DNA from: JAABVY01 sp964496505
GTDB taxonomy: Bacteria; Zixibacteria; MSB-5A5; JAABVY01
Assembly (NCBI GenBank): GCA_964496505.1
Contig: CAZBZV010000028.1
Location: 1-48,060, forward strand
Direction: 5' to 3'
Length of the DNA stretch: 48,060 nucleotides
The position numbers and the translations under genes are program-made. The notes below the pieces were generated by a model. The model was not told the origin of the DNA. It worked only from the letters and a program-made list of their open reading frames with translations, and did no database searches. This document shows, piece by piece, positions 25,844 through 34,964 of this stretch (position 1 is the first letter of the stretch; the number at the start of each line of letters is the position of its first letter).

Positions 25844-26872
25844 TCAGAGCGAGTCCTTGGCCTCGGTTTTAGCCTCGCGCAGCGAAAGATGGCGGCTGTA
25901 GAGATAATAAAGCCCCACAAGCGTAATCACGACATATTGAGCGCCGTGCAGGATAATAGCAACGCCTCCGGCATCCGCTTTGGTAACCTCCTGGGGATAA
26001 ATCGAGAGCGCTATATAAACAAGTCCATGATAAAGCCCCACAAATCCCGGAGCGTTGGGAAGCACGATTCCGAGTGAAACAACTATAAGTACCACGAATG
26101 AAGCCGTGAGTGGAAGAGCATCAAGACCAAATGCCATAAATATGAAATAGTTGGAAATCGCAGTCATGATCCAGAGCAGTATGGAGTGAACGGAAATCCT
26201 CAGCATGCTTTTCAGATCGCCCAGAACCGACAGACCCTCGGCAAATTTGCTGAATATATCGAGTACGAATGACGACAGCCTCTCGGGAAATATTCCGGTG
26301 ATTTTTTTCAGGAATTTGAGGGTGGCATCGCTTTTGATCTTGAGAAATATAAGCAGCATAAACAGGCCAATCGAAACCGCCAGCATAATATAGCCGCCGT
26401 AGACAGTAAGGTTGTAAAAATCGCCTTCCGGGTTTAAGGGCACCAGACGAAATATCAATATCACCGCCAGCATCAATAAAAGTGTAAATATATCGAAAAT
26501 CCTTTCCAGCACGATTGTGGCAAATGATGCTGAACGCGAGAGCTTTCCCAGCCTGCCGATTGAGTAGGCCCGCACCAGCTCTCCCATCCTGAGCGGGAGG
26601 ATATTGCTGGCCATGAAGCCGACCATGGTTGAAGCGAAAAGATCGTGAAGACCGATCCGCTTGATCGGATCGAGCATGATCTGCCACCGAAAGGCGCGGT
26701 AAAGCAAAGTGAACATGACAATCAGGATATTAGGAATAACCCAGAGATAGTTGGCAGTTTGCAGGGTCTGCCAGAGCTCTTCCATATCGATCTTCCGGAA
26801 CATAAAGTACAGGAAGACCAGACTGACAGCCCATCCCAGAATTATTGTAAGACGCCTGTTGCGATTTGTCAT
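25844..26872 (-). CDS. Flippase-like integral membrane protein (LPG-synthase TM / UPF0104 family)
   Basis: This 342-residue protein has about eight to nine membrane segments. It shows the family pattern: an N-terminal WAVSLVFLYFMFRKIDMEEL, FRWQIMLDPI after the second segment, then MGELVRAYSIGRLGKLSRS, VVLERIFDIF and a late GIVLPNAPGFVGLYHGL. The family includes the membrane half of lysyl-phosphatidylglycerol synthase (MprF). Many stand-alone members sit in glycan loci and are proposed to move lipids or lipid-linked sugars. The lipid is unknown here. The ATG overlaps the stop of the glycosyltransferase (ATGA). The 82-base gap after it holds the manC promoter. Confidence 0.82.
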   Translation of the reverse strand: MTNRNRRLTIILGWAVSLVFLYFMFRKIDMEELWQTLQTANYLWVIPNILIVMFTLLYRAFRWQIMLDPIKRIGLHDLFASTMVGFMASNILPLRMGELVRAYSIGRLGKLSRSASFATIVLERIFDIFTLLLMLAVILIFRLVPLNPEGDFYNLTVYGGYIMLAVSIGLFMLLIFLKIKSDATLKFLKKITGIFPERLSSFVLDIFSKFAEGLSVLGDLKSMLRISVHSILLWIMTAISNYFIFMAFGLDALPLTASFVVLIVVSLGIVLPNAPGFVGLYHGLVYIALSIYPQEVTKADAGGVAIILHGAQYVVITLVGLYYLYSRHLSLREAKTEAKDSL

Positions 26873-27993
26873 CTTCGTCCTTCTTTGACAGTCTTCTCAA
26901 TCAGCTCGATCATCTTTCCGGCCGAGTCGTCCCAGTTGAATGTGGCGGCCCATTCACGCGCCCCTTTGGAAAGACATATCCGCAGCTCCTCATCCGTAAA
27001 CAGCTTGATAATCTGGGAGGCGATTTGCTCGATATTGCCGTATTCGAAAAGCATACCGGACTTACCGTCAGATACCGAATCTTTCAGACCGGGTACTCTT
27101 GAGGCCAGTGCAGGCGTTCCACAGGCATTGGCCTCGATATTTGTCAAGCCCCAGCCTTCCTTGAGCGAGGGGTATACCGTGCACCAAGCTTTGCGGAAAC
27201 GCTCGATCTTGGACTCTTTCGAGACAAAGCCAGGAAATTCAACCAAATCCGAAATCGCCAATTTAGCAGCTTTTGCTTTTAAGGCATCCAGATAATCACC
27301 GCTGCCGACCACCTGCAAGCGGGCTTTGGGTACCCTTTCCAGCACTTTCGGCCAGGCGGTTAAAATATGCTGAATAGATTTATATTTCTTGATGCGTCCC
27401 AGATAAAGCGCTGTCGGATTCTCGTATTTCTTTACTGATTCATCATAGGAATAGGTTTCCTCGTCGATGCCGCATTCGATCACTGTAATTCTATCGGGGC
27501 TGACACCGCGCTTGACTAAATCCTCTTTGGTGCTTTCGGAGATAACACAATATGGAAACCTTTTGTAGATATACCGGAGAGGCTGTTCCATGATATAGAT
27601 ATAGGAACCCAGCACGAAATTAATTTCCTGAAAAACAGTCGTGGCAAACAGATGCGGAATTATTGCCAGAATCGGAACTTTTACGTAAAGCGGTGTATAG
27701 AAGGGTATTTTGTTTATATCTTCCAACAGGATATCATAGTTGTTCTGGCGAAGCTCTTTCTTTACCATTCGGGGCGCAACGAAATTGAAATTTAAGCGTT
27801 TGCCCCTGCGGATTACCCTCACGCCATCGTAAAAATCCTCTGGACCGCCGCCCTGGAAGTCGGAGCATAAAAGCGTAACCTCATGTCCCCATTGTGCAAA
27901 TCTTTTAAGGTTTTCCCAGAGATGTACCTCTGCCCCGCCACCCATAGGATTTTTGGGATCCTGCCAGTTGAGCGCCAAAATCTTCAAGATCAT
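26869..27993 (-). CDS. GT4-family glycosyltransferase
   Basis: This 374-residue, probably cytoplasmic or membrane-associated enzyme has a GT-B fold. An N-terminal acceptor half has GGGAEVHLWENLKRFAQWGHEV. The C-terminal donor half has ALYLGRIKKYKSIQHILTAW, LQVVGSGDYLDALK, and the KEGWGLTNIEANACGTPALAS block that holds the conserved E-x7-E retaining-GT motif of family 4. Donor and acceptor are unknown, though GDP-mannose from the nearby manC is a reasonable guess. The ATG at 27993 overlaps the stop of the DUF2723 gene. Because GGGAGG directly abuts it, the TTG two codons later (27987) may be the true initiation codon. Confidence 0.87.
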   Translation of the reverse strand: MILKILALNWQDPKNPMGGGAEVHLWENLKRFAQWGHEVTLLCSDFQGGGPEDFYDGVRVIRRGKRLNFNFVAPRMVKKELRQNNYDILLEDINKIPFYTPLYVKVPILAIIPHLFATTVFQEINFVLGSYIYIMEQPLRYIYKRFPYCVISESTKEDLVKRGVSPDRITVIECGIDEETYSYDESVKKYENPTALYLGRIKKYKSIQHILTAWPKVLERVPKARLQVVGSGDYLDALKAKAAKLAISDLVEFPGFVSKESKIERFRKAWCTVYPSLKEGWGLTNIEANACGTPALASRVPGLKDSVSDGKSGMLFEYGNIEQIASQIIKLFTDEELRICLSKGAREWAATFNWDDSAGKMIELIEKTVKEGRR

Positions 27994-30800
27994 CCTCCCG
28001 GTTCTGTCATCGGCGCATCCGAGGTCGATCTTTGCAGATTTAAGTCCAGTTGCTCCAATTTTCCGCGGGAAAGATGGCTTAAGACGCCATCGCTGGCGCG
28101 GTCGATAAATGTCTGGATCATCGGATTTGTGGGAAATTCCGTTTTAAACTGCTCGAGGAAATTAAGATAGTACAGGTAATCCGGATCGGATGCGAATTTC
28201 TCTGCGGTGCTGTCGACTGCGGCCGCCGGATCAAGCCCCTCTTTCCTCAGATCATTGCGGTATTGGCTGATATCCATAGCAAACAAAACATCAAGAATGC
28301 GGGCGGCAGACTGCATCAGCTCCTCTTTTGGAGCATCCTCGATCTTCCTCATATAATCGTCAACCTGTTGAACCCTTCCGGCATTTTTCAGATTCTTGGT
28401 AAGGAACCTGAAAGCCTCTCCCTTGCTCAAGGATATTTTAACCGCACGGAAGTTCATATCAATGGCCTCATCCATCTTACCGGCGTTGAAAACCTGGTCG
28501 GCCATTTTTGCCATGATCTTCCAGTAATTTTCCGCCAGGCGTTTGGCGTTATGATCTTTGTATATTGTGGTATCGGTGACACCCTGAGCATTGAATTCAT
28601 TCAGGAAGTAATCGCTGGTAAATTCGGCATTGATATTAAACGGCAGCGGATTTGGATGAATATTATATGCCAGCCCCTCGATTACAGCATGAATCGGGGC
28701 TTCCGCAATAGAGCGTTCCTTGTAACGCATTCCATTGGGATCGACAGTGGTTGCAAATTCTATGGGCGGATCAAAATACAAAGAAGTGTCGTTTTGTACT
28801 CTGCCGCGGTATTTTTTCATAAAATCTGCAAATCTCATCGGCAGATCGGGCCAGCGTGCGGGATTCGAGGACTTTACCACCGCGTTGTCTATGATATTAT
28901 CGATAACATAATTGCTGATCGAATAATAGCCCTGGTCCAGCATCTTGGGACGAAGCAGATGTATCTCATCATCGGTATATGAAATCGGCACATCGAATTT
29001 ATCACGATGCTGCTTGATATACCAGTCCGCCCGCATAAGCGAAATTACCATGACACGGACATCGGGACGGATCCCGTAAACATATTGCAAACACCAGAGC
29101 GGGAATGTATCATTATCGCCATTGGTAAATAGTATGGCATCTTCACGACAGGATTCCAAGAGATTTTTGGCATAGTAGAACGGCAGATAGTTTTTGGAAC
29201 GGTCGCAGTAGAAATAATTTTCGGAATACGCGAAAGCCGGAAGTAGAATAGTAAGCGCCAGTATGGCTAGTACTGCCTTTTTGACTGCCTCGGATAAAGA
29301 TGACTGAGATAATGCCCTTGTTATGGCATGCATAATTCCGGCAATACCCAGTCCGATAAAAAGCCCAAAAAGAATAAAGCCGGGCGTGAAGAAATAGTCG
29401 CGGTCGCGCACCTCCAGATGATCTATACCCAGCATTTTATTCTCCAGGGTACCGTCGGAGAAGTTCATATACAATACAAGCCCCACCGTGGAGGCGATTA
29501 AAAGTATCAGAAGAAATGTGCCTGTTTTCCATTTTCTCCAGATGCCATAAAATACTCCAAACAATCCAAGCGGGAAGAAAAACCAGAAGGCGCTTACCGA
29601 ACTATACTGCTCGTGGAAAAAGCCCCAGAAGCCCATACGTTCATGTGTACCGAATTGATTCTCCCAGGTTCCGCGACGCTCGAACATGCGCGTGAACATG
29701 CTCTCCGAGCCATACTGTTTTCTTTCAAGAAAATCCCTGACCTCATCCCATGTCTCCGGATTATTCATATCAATTGCCGGATCGGAGAATGATCGTATGG
29801 GGGTATAAAGCTGCGATGAAAATCCTATCAGTCCGAAAAGCGTTATAAGAGCGGCCATACGCCATGATTTTTTTGCCGGCCTCAGACGGTATACGATTAC
29901 TGTCAGAAGAGCCCATCCCGCCAGGCAGTAAATCAAAACAGGAATCCAGGAATAGCCGAATGATGCCGCCGCGAGCAGAATAATAATCGGGATGAAGATG
30001 GTATATATCCAGCCGTCCCTGATTCTATCCCAGAAATATACCGAGGTCGCAATTACCGCCCATATTGCCGAGACCAGCAGATAGGCGGTAACTGATACCG
30101 GAATTATGCAGAGCGCCACAAAACTGACTATAAAGGGGAAGTTCCTGATTAACCTTCTATCGATTACAAGCATAAACAGAAATGCTATCGGCACCACCAG
30201 AAATGAAGTCATATGTATACCCAGCGCCAGTACCGACAAAAAAGCAAATGCATATATATACTTCTCACCCTCGGGCTTTCTGCGGTTATCAGTCCATTTA
30301 AGTATTAAGTAAATAGATGCTGTCATAATAAGCATTGATAGGCCATAGACTTCGGCCTCTACAGCATTATTCCAAAAAGTGCGCGAGAAAGCCATGAATA
30401 ATGCACCGGTTACACCGCCGATATAGACCGTGGCACGTTTGTAAATCGTATCCACTCTTTTATACCATTTGCGAATCACCCAGGTTACGATCAAGTATCC
30501 GAACATTACCGCAAATGCTGAAGATACGGATGAAACGATATTGACCCGCCAGGCCACCTCGCCAAACGGTATGAGCATCGAGAAAAAGCGGCCTATCAAC
30601 ATGAAAAGCGGTGTGCCGGGTGGATGCGGGATGCCGAGGATATGGGCGCAGGCGATAAATTCGCCGCAGTCCCAGTAGGGCACTGTAGGCTGTACTGTGC
30701 GAAGATAGGTAATCATCGATACCACAAGCACCGCGACAGCCAGAATTATATGCAGCGGATCTCGTCCGCCCTCTTTCAAGTCTCTTTTCATGCCAGTCAT
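27990..30800 (-). CDS. DUF2723 membrane protein, GT-C type glycosyltransferase (O-mannosyltransferase-like)
   Basis: This 936-residue protein has about twelve membrane segments in its first 560 residues, then a soluble C-terminal domain of about 370 residues with helical repeats. The N-terminal periplasmic loop has TVQPTVPYWDCGEFIACA followed by GIPHPPGTPLF, the hallmark of DUF2723. The Asp-x-Gly-Glu resembles the catalytic acidic loop of GT-C enzymes, and eukaryotic TMEM260, an O-mannosyltransferase, belongs to the same family. The central FTNGDNDTFPLWCLQYVYGIRPDV block is also typical (split as FTNGDNDTFPLW and YGIRPDV). I infer transfer of a sugar from a lipid carrier to secreted proteins. 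It is the first gene of a three-gene coupled set. Confidence 0.85.
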   Translation of the reverse strand: MTGMKRDLKEGGRDPLHIILAVAVLVVSMITYLRTVQPTVPYWDCGEFIACAHILGIPHPPGTPLFMLIGRFFSMLIPFGEVAWRVNIVSSVSSAFAVMFGYLIVTWVIRKWYKRVDTIYKRATVYIGGVTGALFMAFSRTFWNNAVEAEVYGLSMLIMTASIYLILKWTDNRRKPEGEKYIYAFAFLSVLALGIHMTSFLVVPIAFLFMLVIDRRLIRNFPFIVSFVALCIIPVSVTAYLLVSAIWAVIATSVYFWDRIRDGWIYTIFIPIIILLAAASFGYSWIPVLIYCLAGWALLTVIVYRLRPAKKSWRMAALITLFGLIGFSSQLYTPIRSFSDPAIDMNNPETWDEVRDFLERKQYGSESMFTRMFERRGTWENQFGTHERMGFWGFFHEQYSSVSAFWFFFPLGLFGVFYGIWRKWKTGTFLLILLIASTVGLVLYMNFSDGTLENKMLGIDHLEVRDRDYFFTPGFILFGLFIGLGIAGIMHAITRALSQSSLSEAVKKAVLAILALTILLPAFAYSENYFYCDRSKNYLPFYYAKNLLESCREDAILFTNGDNDTFPLWCLQYVYGIRPDVRVMVISLMRADWYIKQHRDKFDVPISYTDDEIHLLRPKMLDQGYYSISNYVIDNIIDNAVVKSSNPARWPDLPMRFADFMKKYRGRVQNDTSLYFDPPIEFATTVDPNGMRYKERSIAEAPIHAVIEGLAYNIHPNPLPFNINAEFTSDYFLNEFNAQGVTDTTIYKDHNAKRLAENYWKIMAKMADQVFNAGKMDEAIDMNFRAVKISLSKGEAFRFLTKNLKNAGRVQQVDDYMRKIEDAPKEELMQSAARILDVLFAMDISQYRNDLRKEGLDPAAAVDSTAEKFASDPDYLYYLNFLEQFKTEFPTNPMIQTFIDRASDGVLSHLSRGKLEQLDLNLQRSTSDAPMTEPGG

Positions 30801-30867
30801 AATCAGAGGAATATTACCATTTTACAAATCAGGCTTCCCACAGTTTCCGACGATTCTCAAGACTGGC

Positions 30868-30895
30868 AATATAGGTGGTATCAATGATTTAGCAA
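30868..30895 (-). promoter_or_regulatory. Possible promoter of the DUF2723-GT4-flippase set
   Basis: On the minus strand TTGCTA (plus 30890-30895, 4 of 6) and TATATT (plus 30868-30873, 5 of 6) are spaced by 16 bases. The start would be near 30861, about 60 bases before the first gene. The match is moderate. It fits because nusB ends at 30986 and the next gene starts after a 185-base gap. Confidence 0.4.
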
Positions 30896-30985
30896 GATAT
30901 TTTTAGATGATAACAGGACTGTATTGACTGATTGCTATCCCTGATTTCAACAGCCTGCGGCATTTCGACCAAAAATATGCAGTAC

Positions 30986-31405
30986 TTACGCTTCCAGCTC
31001 GGCCTTGTGGTCCTTGAAGATCGAGTTTAAGATGCCGTTGACAAATGATGATGATTCCTCGGTCGAATATTTCTTGGCCAGCTCGATAGCCTCGTTTATC
31101 GAGACCTTGGAGGGAATATCCGGCATAAACAGAAGCTCGCAGATGCTGATCCTGAGAATATTCTTATCCACCAGGGCCAGACGGCTTATATCCCAATGCT
31201 GTGTGTGGTTCTTGATCTCTTCGTCGATAGAAATCAAATGCGTAATTGTCAGATAAAATAGATCACCGGCGAATTTGCGAGGCTTTTCCGCCAGCCCGGA
31301 ATCCTCTGACAGAGTTTTCATGATATCATCCGGATTGCCGGATACCGATTCATAGGCATAGAGACTTTTCAGTACCAGCTCGCGTGCCTTTCTACGTGCG
31401 CTCAA
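30986..31405 (-). CDS. nusB: Transcription antitermination factor NusB
   Basis: NusB binds boxA RNA with NusE (S10) to support antitermination in rRNA operons. The 139-residue product has the family's start (SARRKARELVLKSLYAYE) and end (IPSKVSINEAIELAKKYSTEESSSFVNGIL, seen as SINEAIELAKKY and SSFVNGIL). I choose a TTG at 31405. It overlaps the ribH stop in TTGA and has GGGAG upstream. The open frame extends to an earlier codon at 31462, but that would add 19 residues read from inside ribH and is not family-like. The ribH-nusB pairing is common in bacteria. Confidence 0.93.
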   Translation of the reverse strand: MSARRKARELVLKSLYAYESVSGNPDDIMKTLSEDSGLAEKPRKFAGDLFYLTITHLISIDEEIKNHTQHWDISRLALVDKNILRISICELLFMPDIPSKVSINEAIELAKKYSTEESSSFVNGILNSIFKDHKAELEA

Positions 31406-31872
31406 CTGAAGTTCTCCCTGTAAAGATTGGCCATTTCGATTGCCGACTGGGCGGCGTCCCATCCACGGTTACCCGCCTTGGTGCCGCATCTCTCGATTCC
31501 CTGCTCCAGCGTATCGGCAGTGACCACACCGTATATAACCGGCAGGCCGGTAGCCATCGAAATATTGGCGATTCCCTTGGAAACCTCAGCGGCTATATAC
31601 TCGAAATGCGGGGTATGCCCGCGGATTAGTGCACCCAGGCAGATAATCGCGTCATATTTTTTGGAGTTTGCCAGATGATTGGCAACATAGGGAATTTCGA
31701 ATGATCCGGGCACCTTGAAGACTTCGATATCATCATCCTCGGCATTATGGCGAACCAGGCAGTCCAGCGCGCCTTCCTGAAGCTTGGCAGTCAAAAGATC
31801 ATTAAAGCGCGACACGATTATGCCGAACTTCAACCCCTTAGCATCAAGCTTACCTTCATATATCTTAGCCAT
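31402..31872 (-). CDS. ribH: 6,7-dimethyl-8-ribityllumazine synthase
   Basis: The enzyme condenses 5-amino-6-ribitylamino-uracil with dihydroxybutanone phosphate, the step before riboflavin synthase. The 156-residue product shows VSRFNDLLTAKLQEGAL, KVPGSFEIPYVA, CLGALIRGHTPHFEYIAAEV with its catalytic histidine (GHTPHF), the VIYGVVTADTLEQGIERCG block and the final KAGNRGWDAA. The length is typical. AGGAGAAG precedes the ATG at 31872. It lies 17 bases after ribBA and overlaps nusB. Confidence 0.97.
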   Translation of the reverse strand: MAKIYEGKLDAKGLKFGIIVSRFNDLLTAKLQEGALDCLVRHNAEDDDIEVFKVPGSFEIPYVANHLANSKKYDAIICLGALIRGHTPHFEYIAAEVSKGIANISMATGLPVIYGVVTADTLEQGIERCGTKAGNRGWDAAQSAIEMANLYRENFS

Positions 31873-31889
31873 TTATGCTTCTCCTTTTT

Positions 31890-33128
31890 CTATATCGTAT
31901 TGAAAATATGTCCCAGCTTTTCCTTTTTACATCTCAGGTATTTCTTGTTATACTCGGTCGGTGAGGTCTCGCTCGGTACTCTCTCGTTAACCTTCAGGCC
32001 GTAACCCTCAACACCAACGATCTTGCGGGGATTATTGGTGATCAAACGAATGTCTGAAAGCCCCAGATCAACCAGAATCTGAGCGCCGATTCCATAGTCG
32101 CGAAGATCATCCTTGAATCCAAGCCTGTTATTGGCTTCAACTGTATCACAGCCGTTTTCCTGAAGATGATAGGCACGAATCTTATTGGCGAGTCCGATTC
32201 CGCGCCCTTCCTGGCGCATATACAGAAGCACACCCTCGCCCTCTTTCTCGATCATCCTGAGTGCGTTGGCGATCTGATCGCCGCAATCGCAGCGCATCGA
32301 ACCGAAAACATCACCGGTCAGACATTCCGAGTGCACCCGGACAAGGACATTTTTCTTATTGCGCACATCGCCCTTGACCACTGCCACATGGTCTTTGTGA
32401 TCGATAGCTGAGTTGTAGAGATGTAATCTGAAATGGCCGTATTTGGTCGGGAAATCGACCTCTTCCTGCTTGGATACCAGCTTCTCGGTCTGTGTCCTGT
32501 ATTCGATCAGGTCCTTGATAGTAATTACTTTCATGCCGAACTTTTCGGCGATTTCAAACAACCGCGGCACACGAGCCATCTCGCCATCCTCATCCATAAT
32601 CTCGCACAGCACGCCGGAATGATTCAGTCCGGCAAGACGGGTCAGGTCCACAGAGGCCTCGGTATGTCCGGCACGCACCAGAACACCGCCCTGTACCGCT
32701 TGAAGCGGGAATATATGTCCGGGACGAGCCAGATCATGGGGCTGGGTATCCGGGTGTACAAGAGTTTTGATAGTAATAGCGCGATCCCGTGCAGATATAC
32801 CGGTGGTGGTACCATTGACAGCGTCGACCGATACGGTAAAATTCGTACCCAACTTGGCTGTATTGCGCTGGGCCATAGCTTCCAGATCGAGTTGATTGAT
32901 TCTCTCCTCTGTCAGGGAGACACAGACCAACCCGCGTCCCTCTTTGGCAAGGAAGTTGACATGGTCCGGCGTTACCATCTCGGCTGCCATTATAAAATCA
33001 CCTTCATTCTCCCGATCCTCGTCATCAACAACGATGACCATCTTGCCCATCCTGATATCCTCGATAGCATCGGGAATAGATGCGAAGTCGTATCTGTCGC
33101 GACTGTCCTTAATTCTCAAAGTAGCCAT
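31890..33128 (-). CDS. ribBA: Bifunctional DHBP synthase / GTP cyclohydrolase II
   Basis: The N-terminal half (about residues 1-210) makes 3,4-dihydroxy-2-butanone 4-phosphate from ribulose 5-phosphate. The C-terminal half (about 215-412) opens GTP, the first step of the riboflavin pathway. The DHBP motifs DDEDRENEGDFIMAA and RAGHTEASVDLTRLAG are intact. The cyclohydrolase part has the zinc cysteines in HSECLTGDVFGSMRCDCG, then YMRQEGRGIGL, DLRDYGIGAQIL and LITNNPRKIVG. Both active sites look complete, so this is not the degenerate RibBX form. GGAG lies 8 bases before the ATG. Confidence 0.97.
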   Translation of the reverse strand: MATLRIKDSRDRYDFASIPDAIEDIRMGKMVIVVDDEDRENEGDFIMAAEMVTPDHVNFLAKEGRGLVCVSLTEERINQLDLEAMAQRNTAKLGTNFTVSVDAVNGTTTGISARDRAITIKTLVHPDTQPHDLARPGHIFPLQAVQGGVLVRAGHTEASVDLTRLAGLNHSGVLCEIMDEDGEMARVPRLFEIAEKFGMKVITIKDLIEYRTQTEKLVSKQEEVDFPTKYGHFRLHLYNSAIDHKDHVAVVKGDVRNKKNVLVRVHSECLTGDVFGSMRCDCGDQIANALRMIEKEGEGVLLYMRQEGRGIGLANKIRAYHLQENGCDTVEANNRLGFKDDLRDYGIGAQILVDLGLSDIRLITNNPRKIVGVEGYGLKVNERVPSETSPTEYNKKYLRCKKEKLGHIFNTI

Positions 33129-33142
33129 TTCACTTACTCCGT

Positions 33143-33784
33143 CTAAAACCCCGCCCGGCGGAATGTCTCGATATCGACATTGCCCTGTCGGGCTTTATAT
33201 GGATTTATCATCTGTTGTACGTATTTTCCAATCATATCAAATTCAAGATTCACAGAATCCCCCGGCTTGAGCGAAGGGAAATTCGTCATCTCCCATGTAT
33301 GCGGGATTATCGATACACCGAATAATCCCGATCCGGTTTGAGTTACTGTCAGGCTGACACCGCTTATGGCAATTGAGCCCCTAGGCACGACCAGATTATC
33401 GAATTCAACCGGATATGTTATTTCCAGTTCCCAGCTTCCCTCGATTTTGCGGATCGTTTTGCACTGCCCCAGGCAGTCGATATGACCGCTGACCATATGT
33501 CCGCCCATACGGCTGTCGGGACGCAGAGCCAGTTCCAGATTGACCGGATCGCCATTTTTTAACTCACCCAGATTGGTTTTTTGAAGCGACTCGGCGATCG
33601 TGTTCACCGTGAAGCGGTCGGAGGAGGCAGTAACTGCGGTCTGGCAGGTGCCGTTGATGTTAATGCTGTCACCTATCTTTATATGTAGCGACAACATAGG
33701 CGCCATAACCTCAAGTATCAGATTGCCGCTCTGCATATTGGCGAATTCGACTTTTCCAACCTCTTCAATAAGTCCGGTAAACAT
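33143..33784 (-). CDS. ribE: Riboflavin synthase, alpha chain
   Basis: The enzyme dismutates two lumazine molecules to riboflavin. The 213-residue product shows the internal duplication of the family, with the diagnostic N-terminus MFTGLIEEVG, GDSININGTCQTAV in the first half and GSIAISGVSLTV in the second, plus GGHMVSGHIDCLG between them. It starts at the ATG 3 bases after the ribD stop and is followed 14 bases later by ribBA. It is named ribE here, as in Bacillus (ribC in E. coli). Confidence 0.96.
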   Translation of the reverse strand: MFTGLIEEVGKVEFANMQSGNLILEVMAPMLSLHIKIGDSININGTCQTAVTASSDRFTVNTIAESLQKTNLGELKNGDPVNLELALRPDSRMGGHMVSGHIDCLGQCKTIRKIEGSWELEITYPVEFDNLVVPRGSIAISGVSLTVTQTGSGLFGVSIIPHTWEMTNFPSLKPGDSVNLEFDMIGKYVQQMINPYKARQGNVDIETFRRAGF

Positions 33785-33787
33785 CTA

Positions 33788-34870
33788 TTATCTCCAGATA
33801 GGATATCCGCAAACCCAGACATCCTCACCTTTTTTGGAATATTTAACTTCGGTCAAAAAGATCGCATGCTCTAATGTATCGATACCCAGCTCATGAAATG
33901 CCGGTGTTCCCGCTCCGACAATCTTGGGAGCAATGGATATATAAATTTTATCAACCAGCTTCCTCTTCAAAAATGATGTGAACAGAAGCGATCCGCCTTC
34001 GACCAGAATCGAACTGATATTCTGGTTTCCTGCTTTGATCAGCAGGCTTGACAGATTCAAGGTGCCGTCCTCATAGGCGTCCACCGACCACATAATCGCA
34101 TTCTGCTTATGATTCTGTATATCTATCTCATTGGGTGGGGCGGCGATTATTGTCTTGTTATCCTCGTTGTCTTTAAACAGATGCAGGTCGGTGGGGAGCT
34201 CTCGGCGGTCCTGAAGGACAATTCTGTATGGGTCCTCCCCCTCGATATGCCGTACTGTCAAACGCGGGTTGTCCATCACCGCGGTTTTTGCGCCGATAGC
34301 GATGGCGTCAACATAAGAACGCAGCTTATGCACGAATTTACGCGACTCCTCAGAAGTGATCCACTTGGGATGGCCGGTTGTATCGGCTATTTTCGAATCG
34401 AGAGTTTGAGCAGCCTTTAAGATCACGAAGGGCATTTGAGTAGTAATATACTTGAAAAATACCTCGTTCTGCCTGCGTGCTTTCTGCTCCAGAATGCCGA
34501 CATCAACTTCAATACCGGCATCCATCATCATGCTGATCGATCTGCCGTTGGTCTTGGGATTGGGATCAATAGTCGCTACTACCACCCGCTTAAAACCAGC
34601 CTCCATAATTGAATTGACACAGGGCGGCGTTTTACCGTGATGAGCACATGGCTCCAGGGTCAAATATAAAGTCGCGCCCTTACATGAGGAATTGGCCTGA
34701 CGGAGGGCATTGATTTCGGCATGAGGCCCTCCGTAGAATTCATGATAGCCTTCGCCAATAATATCGCCGTCTTTAATTATAACAGCGCCGACCATTGGAT
34801 TGGGAGAAACTTTGCCGCGCCCTTTTTCGGCCAAATCTAAAGCCCGTTGCATTAATGAGTTGTCGTCCAC
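33788..34870 (-). CDS. ribD: Bifunctional pyrimidine deaminase / reductase of riboflavin synthesis
   Basis: RibD deaminates the pyrimidine product of GTP opening and then reduces its ribose side chain with NADPH. The N-terminal deaminase (about residues 1-145) has GGPHAEINAL and LEPCAHHGKTPPC, the zinc site. The C-terminal reductase has LKAAQTLDSKIAD, HPKWITSEESRKFVHKLR and ILVEGGSLLF. The open frame reaches 34900, but its TTG there lies inside the terminator hairpin, so it cannot be the start. I choose the GTG at 34870 (VDDNSLMQRAL), with GGAG 11 bases before it and a length matching RibD proteins; the ATG at 34852 is the alternative. It is the first gene under the FMN riboswitch. Confidence 0.93.
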   Translation of the reverse strand: MDDNSLMQRALDLAEKGRGKVSPNPMVGAVIIKDGDIIGEGYHEFYGGPHAEINALRQANSSCKGATLYLTLEPCAHHGKTPPCVNSIMEAGFKRVVVATIDPNPKTNGRSISMMMDAGIEVDVGILEQKARRQNEVFFKYITTQMPFVILKAAQTLDSKIADTTGHPKWITSEESRKFVHKLRSYVDAIAIGAKTAVMDNPRLTVRHIEGEDPYRIVLQDRRELPTDLHLFKDNEDNKTIIAAPPNEIDIQNHKQNAIMWSVDAYEDGTLNLSSLLIKAGNQNISSILVEGGSLLFTSFLKRKLVDKIYISIAPKIVGAGTPAFHELGIDTLEHAIFLTEVKYSKKGEDVWVCGYPIWR

Positions 34871-34888
34871 GTCTAACAAAACTCCAAT

Positions 34889-34916
34889 AAAAAAACCCAA
34901 AGCTTCAGCTTCGGGG
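34889..34916 (-). terminator. Expression-platform terminator of the FMN riboswitch
   Basis: On the minus strand CCCCGAAGCT, a two-base GA loop region, and AGCTTTGGG form a stem with one bulge and one G-U pair (plus 34896-34916). A run of seven T follows (plus 34889-34895). It sits between the aptamer and the ribD start. Confidence 0.85.
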
Positions 34917-34964
34917 TAGACGACTGCGGCTTACTTAGAATACGCCGCTGCATATTCTGTCAAC

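Noticed and set aside
28263..28982. Plus-strand open frame of 239 codons opposite the DUF2723 gene
   Set aside because: Antisense shadow of a well-supported gene; composition does not resemble a protein family.
32433..33146. Plus-strand open frame of 237 codons opposite ribBA
   Set aside because: Antisense to conserved ribBA motifs; no ribosome site or domain.
34871..34900. Upstream extension of ribD to a TTG at 34900
   Set aside because: The codon lies in the 3' arm of the riboswitch terminator and the next codons are its T run; family alignment supports a start at 34870 or 34852.
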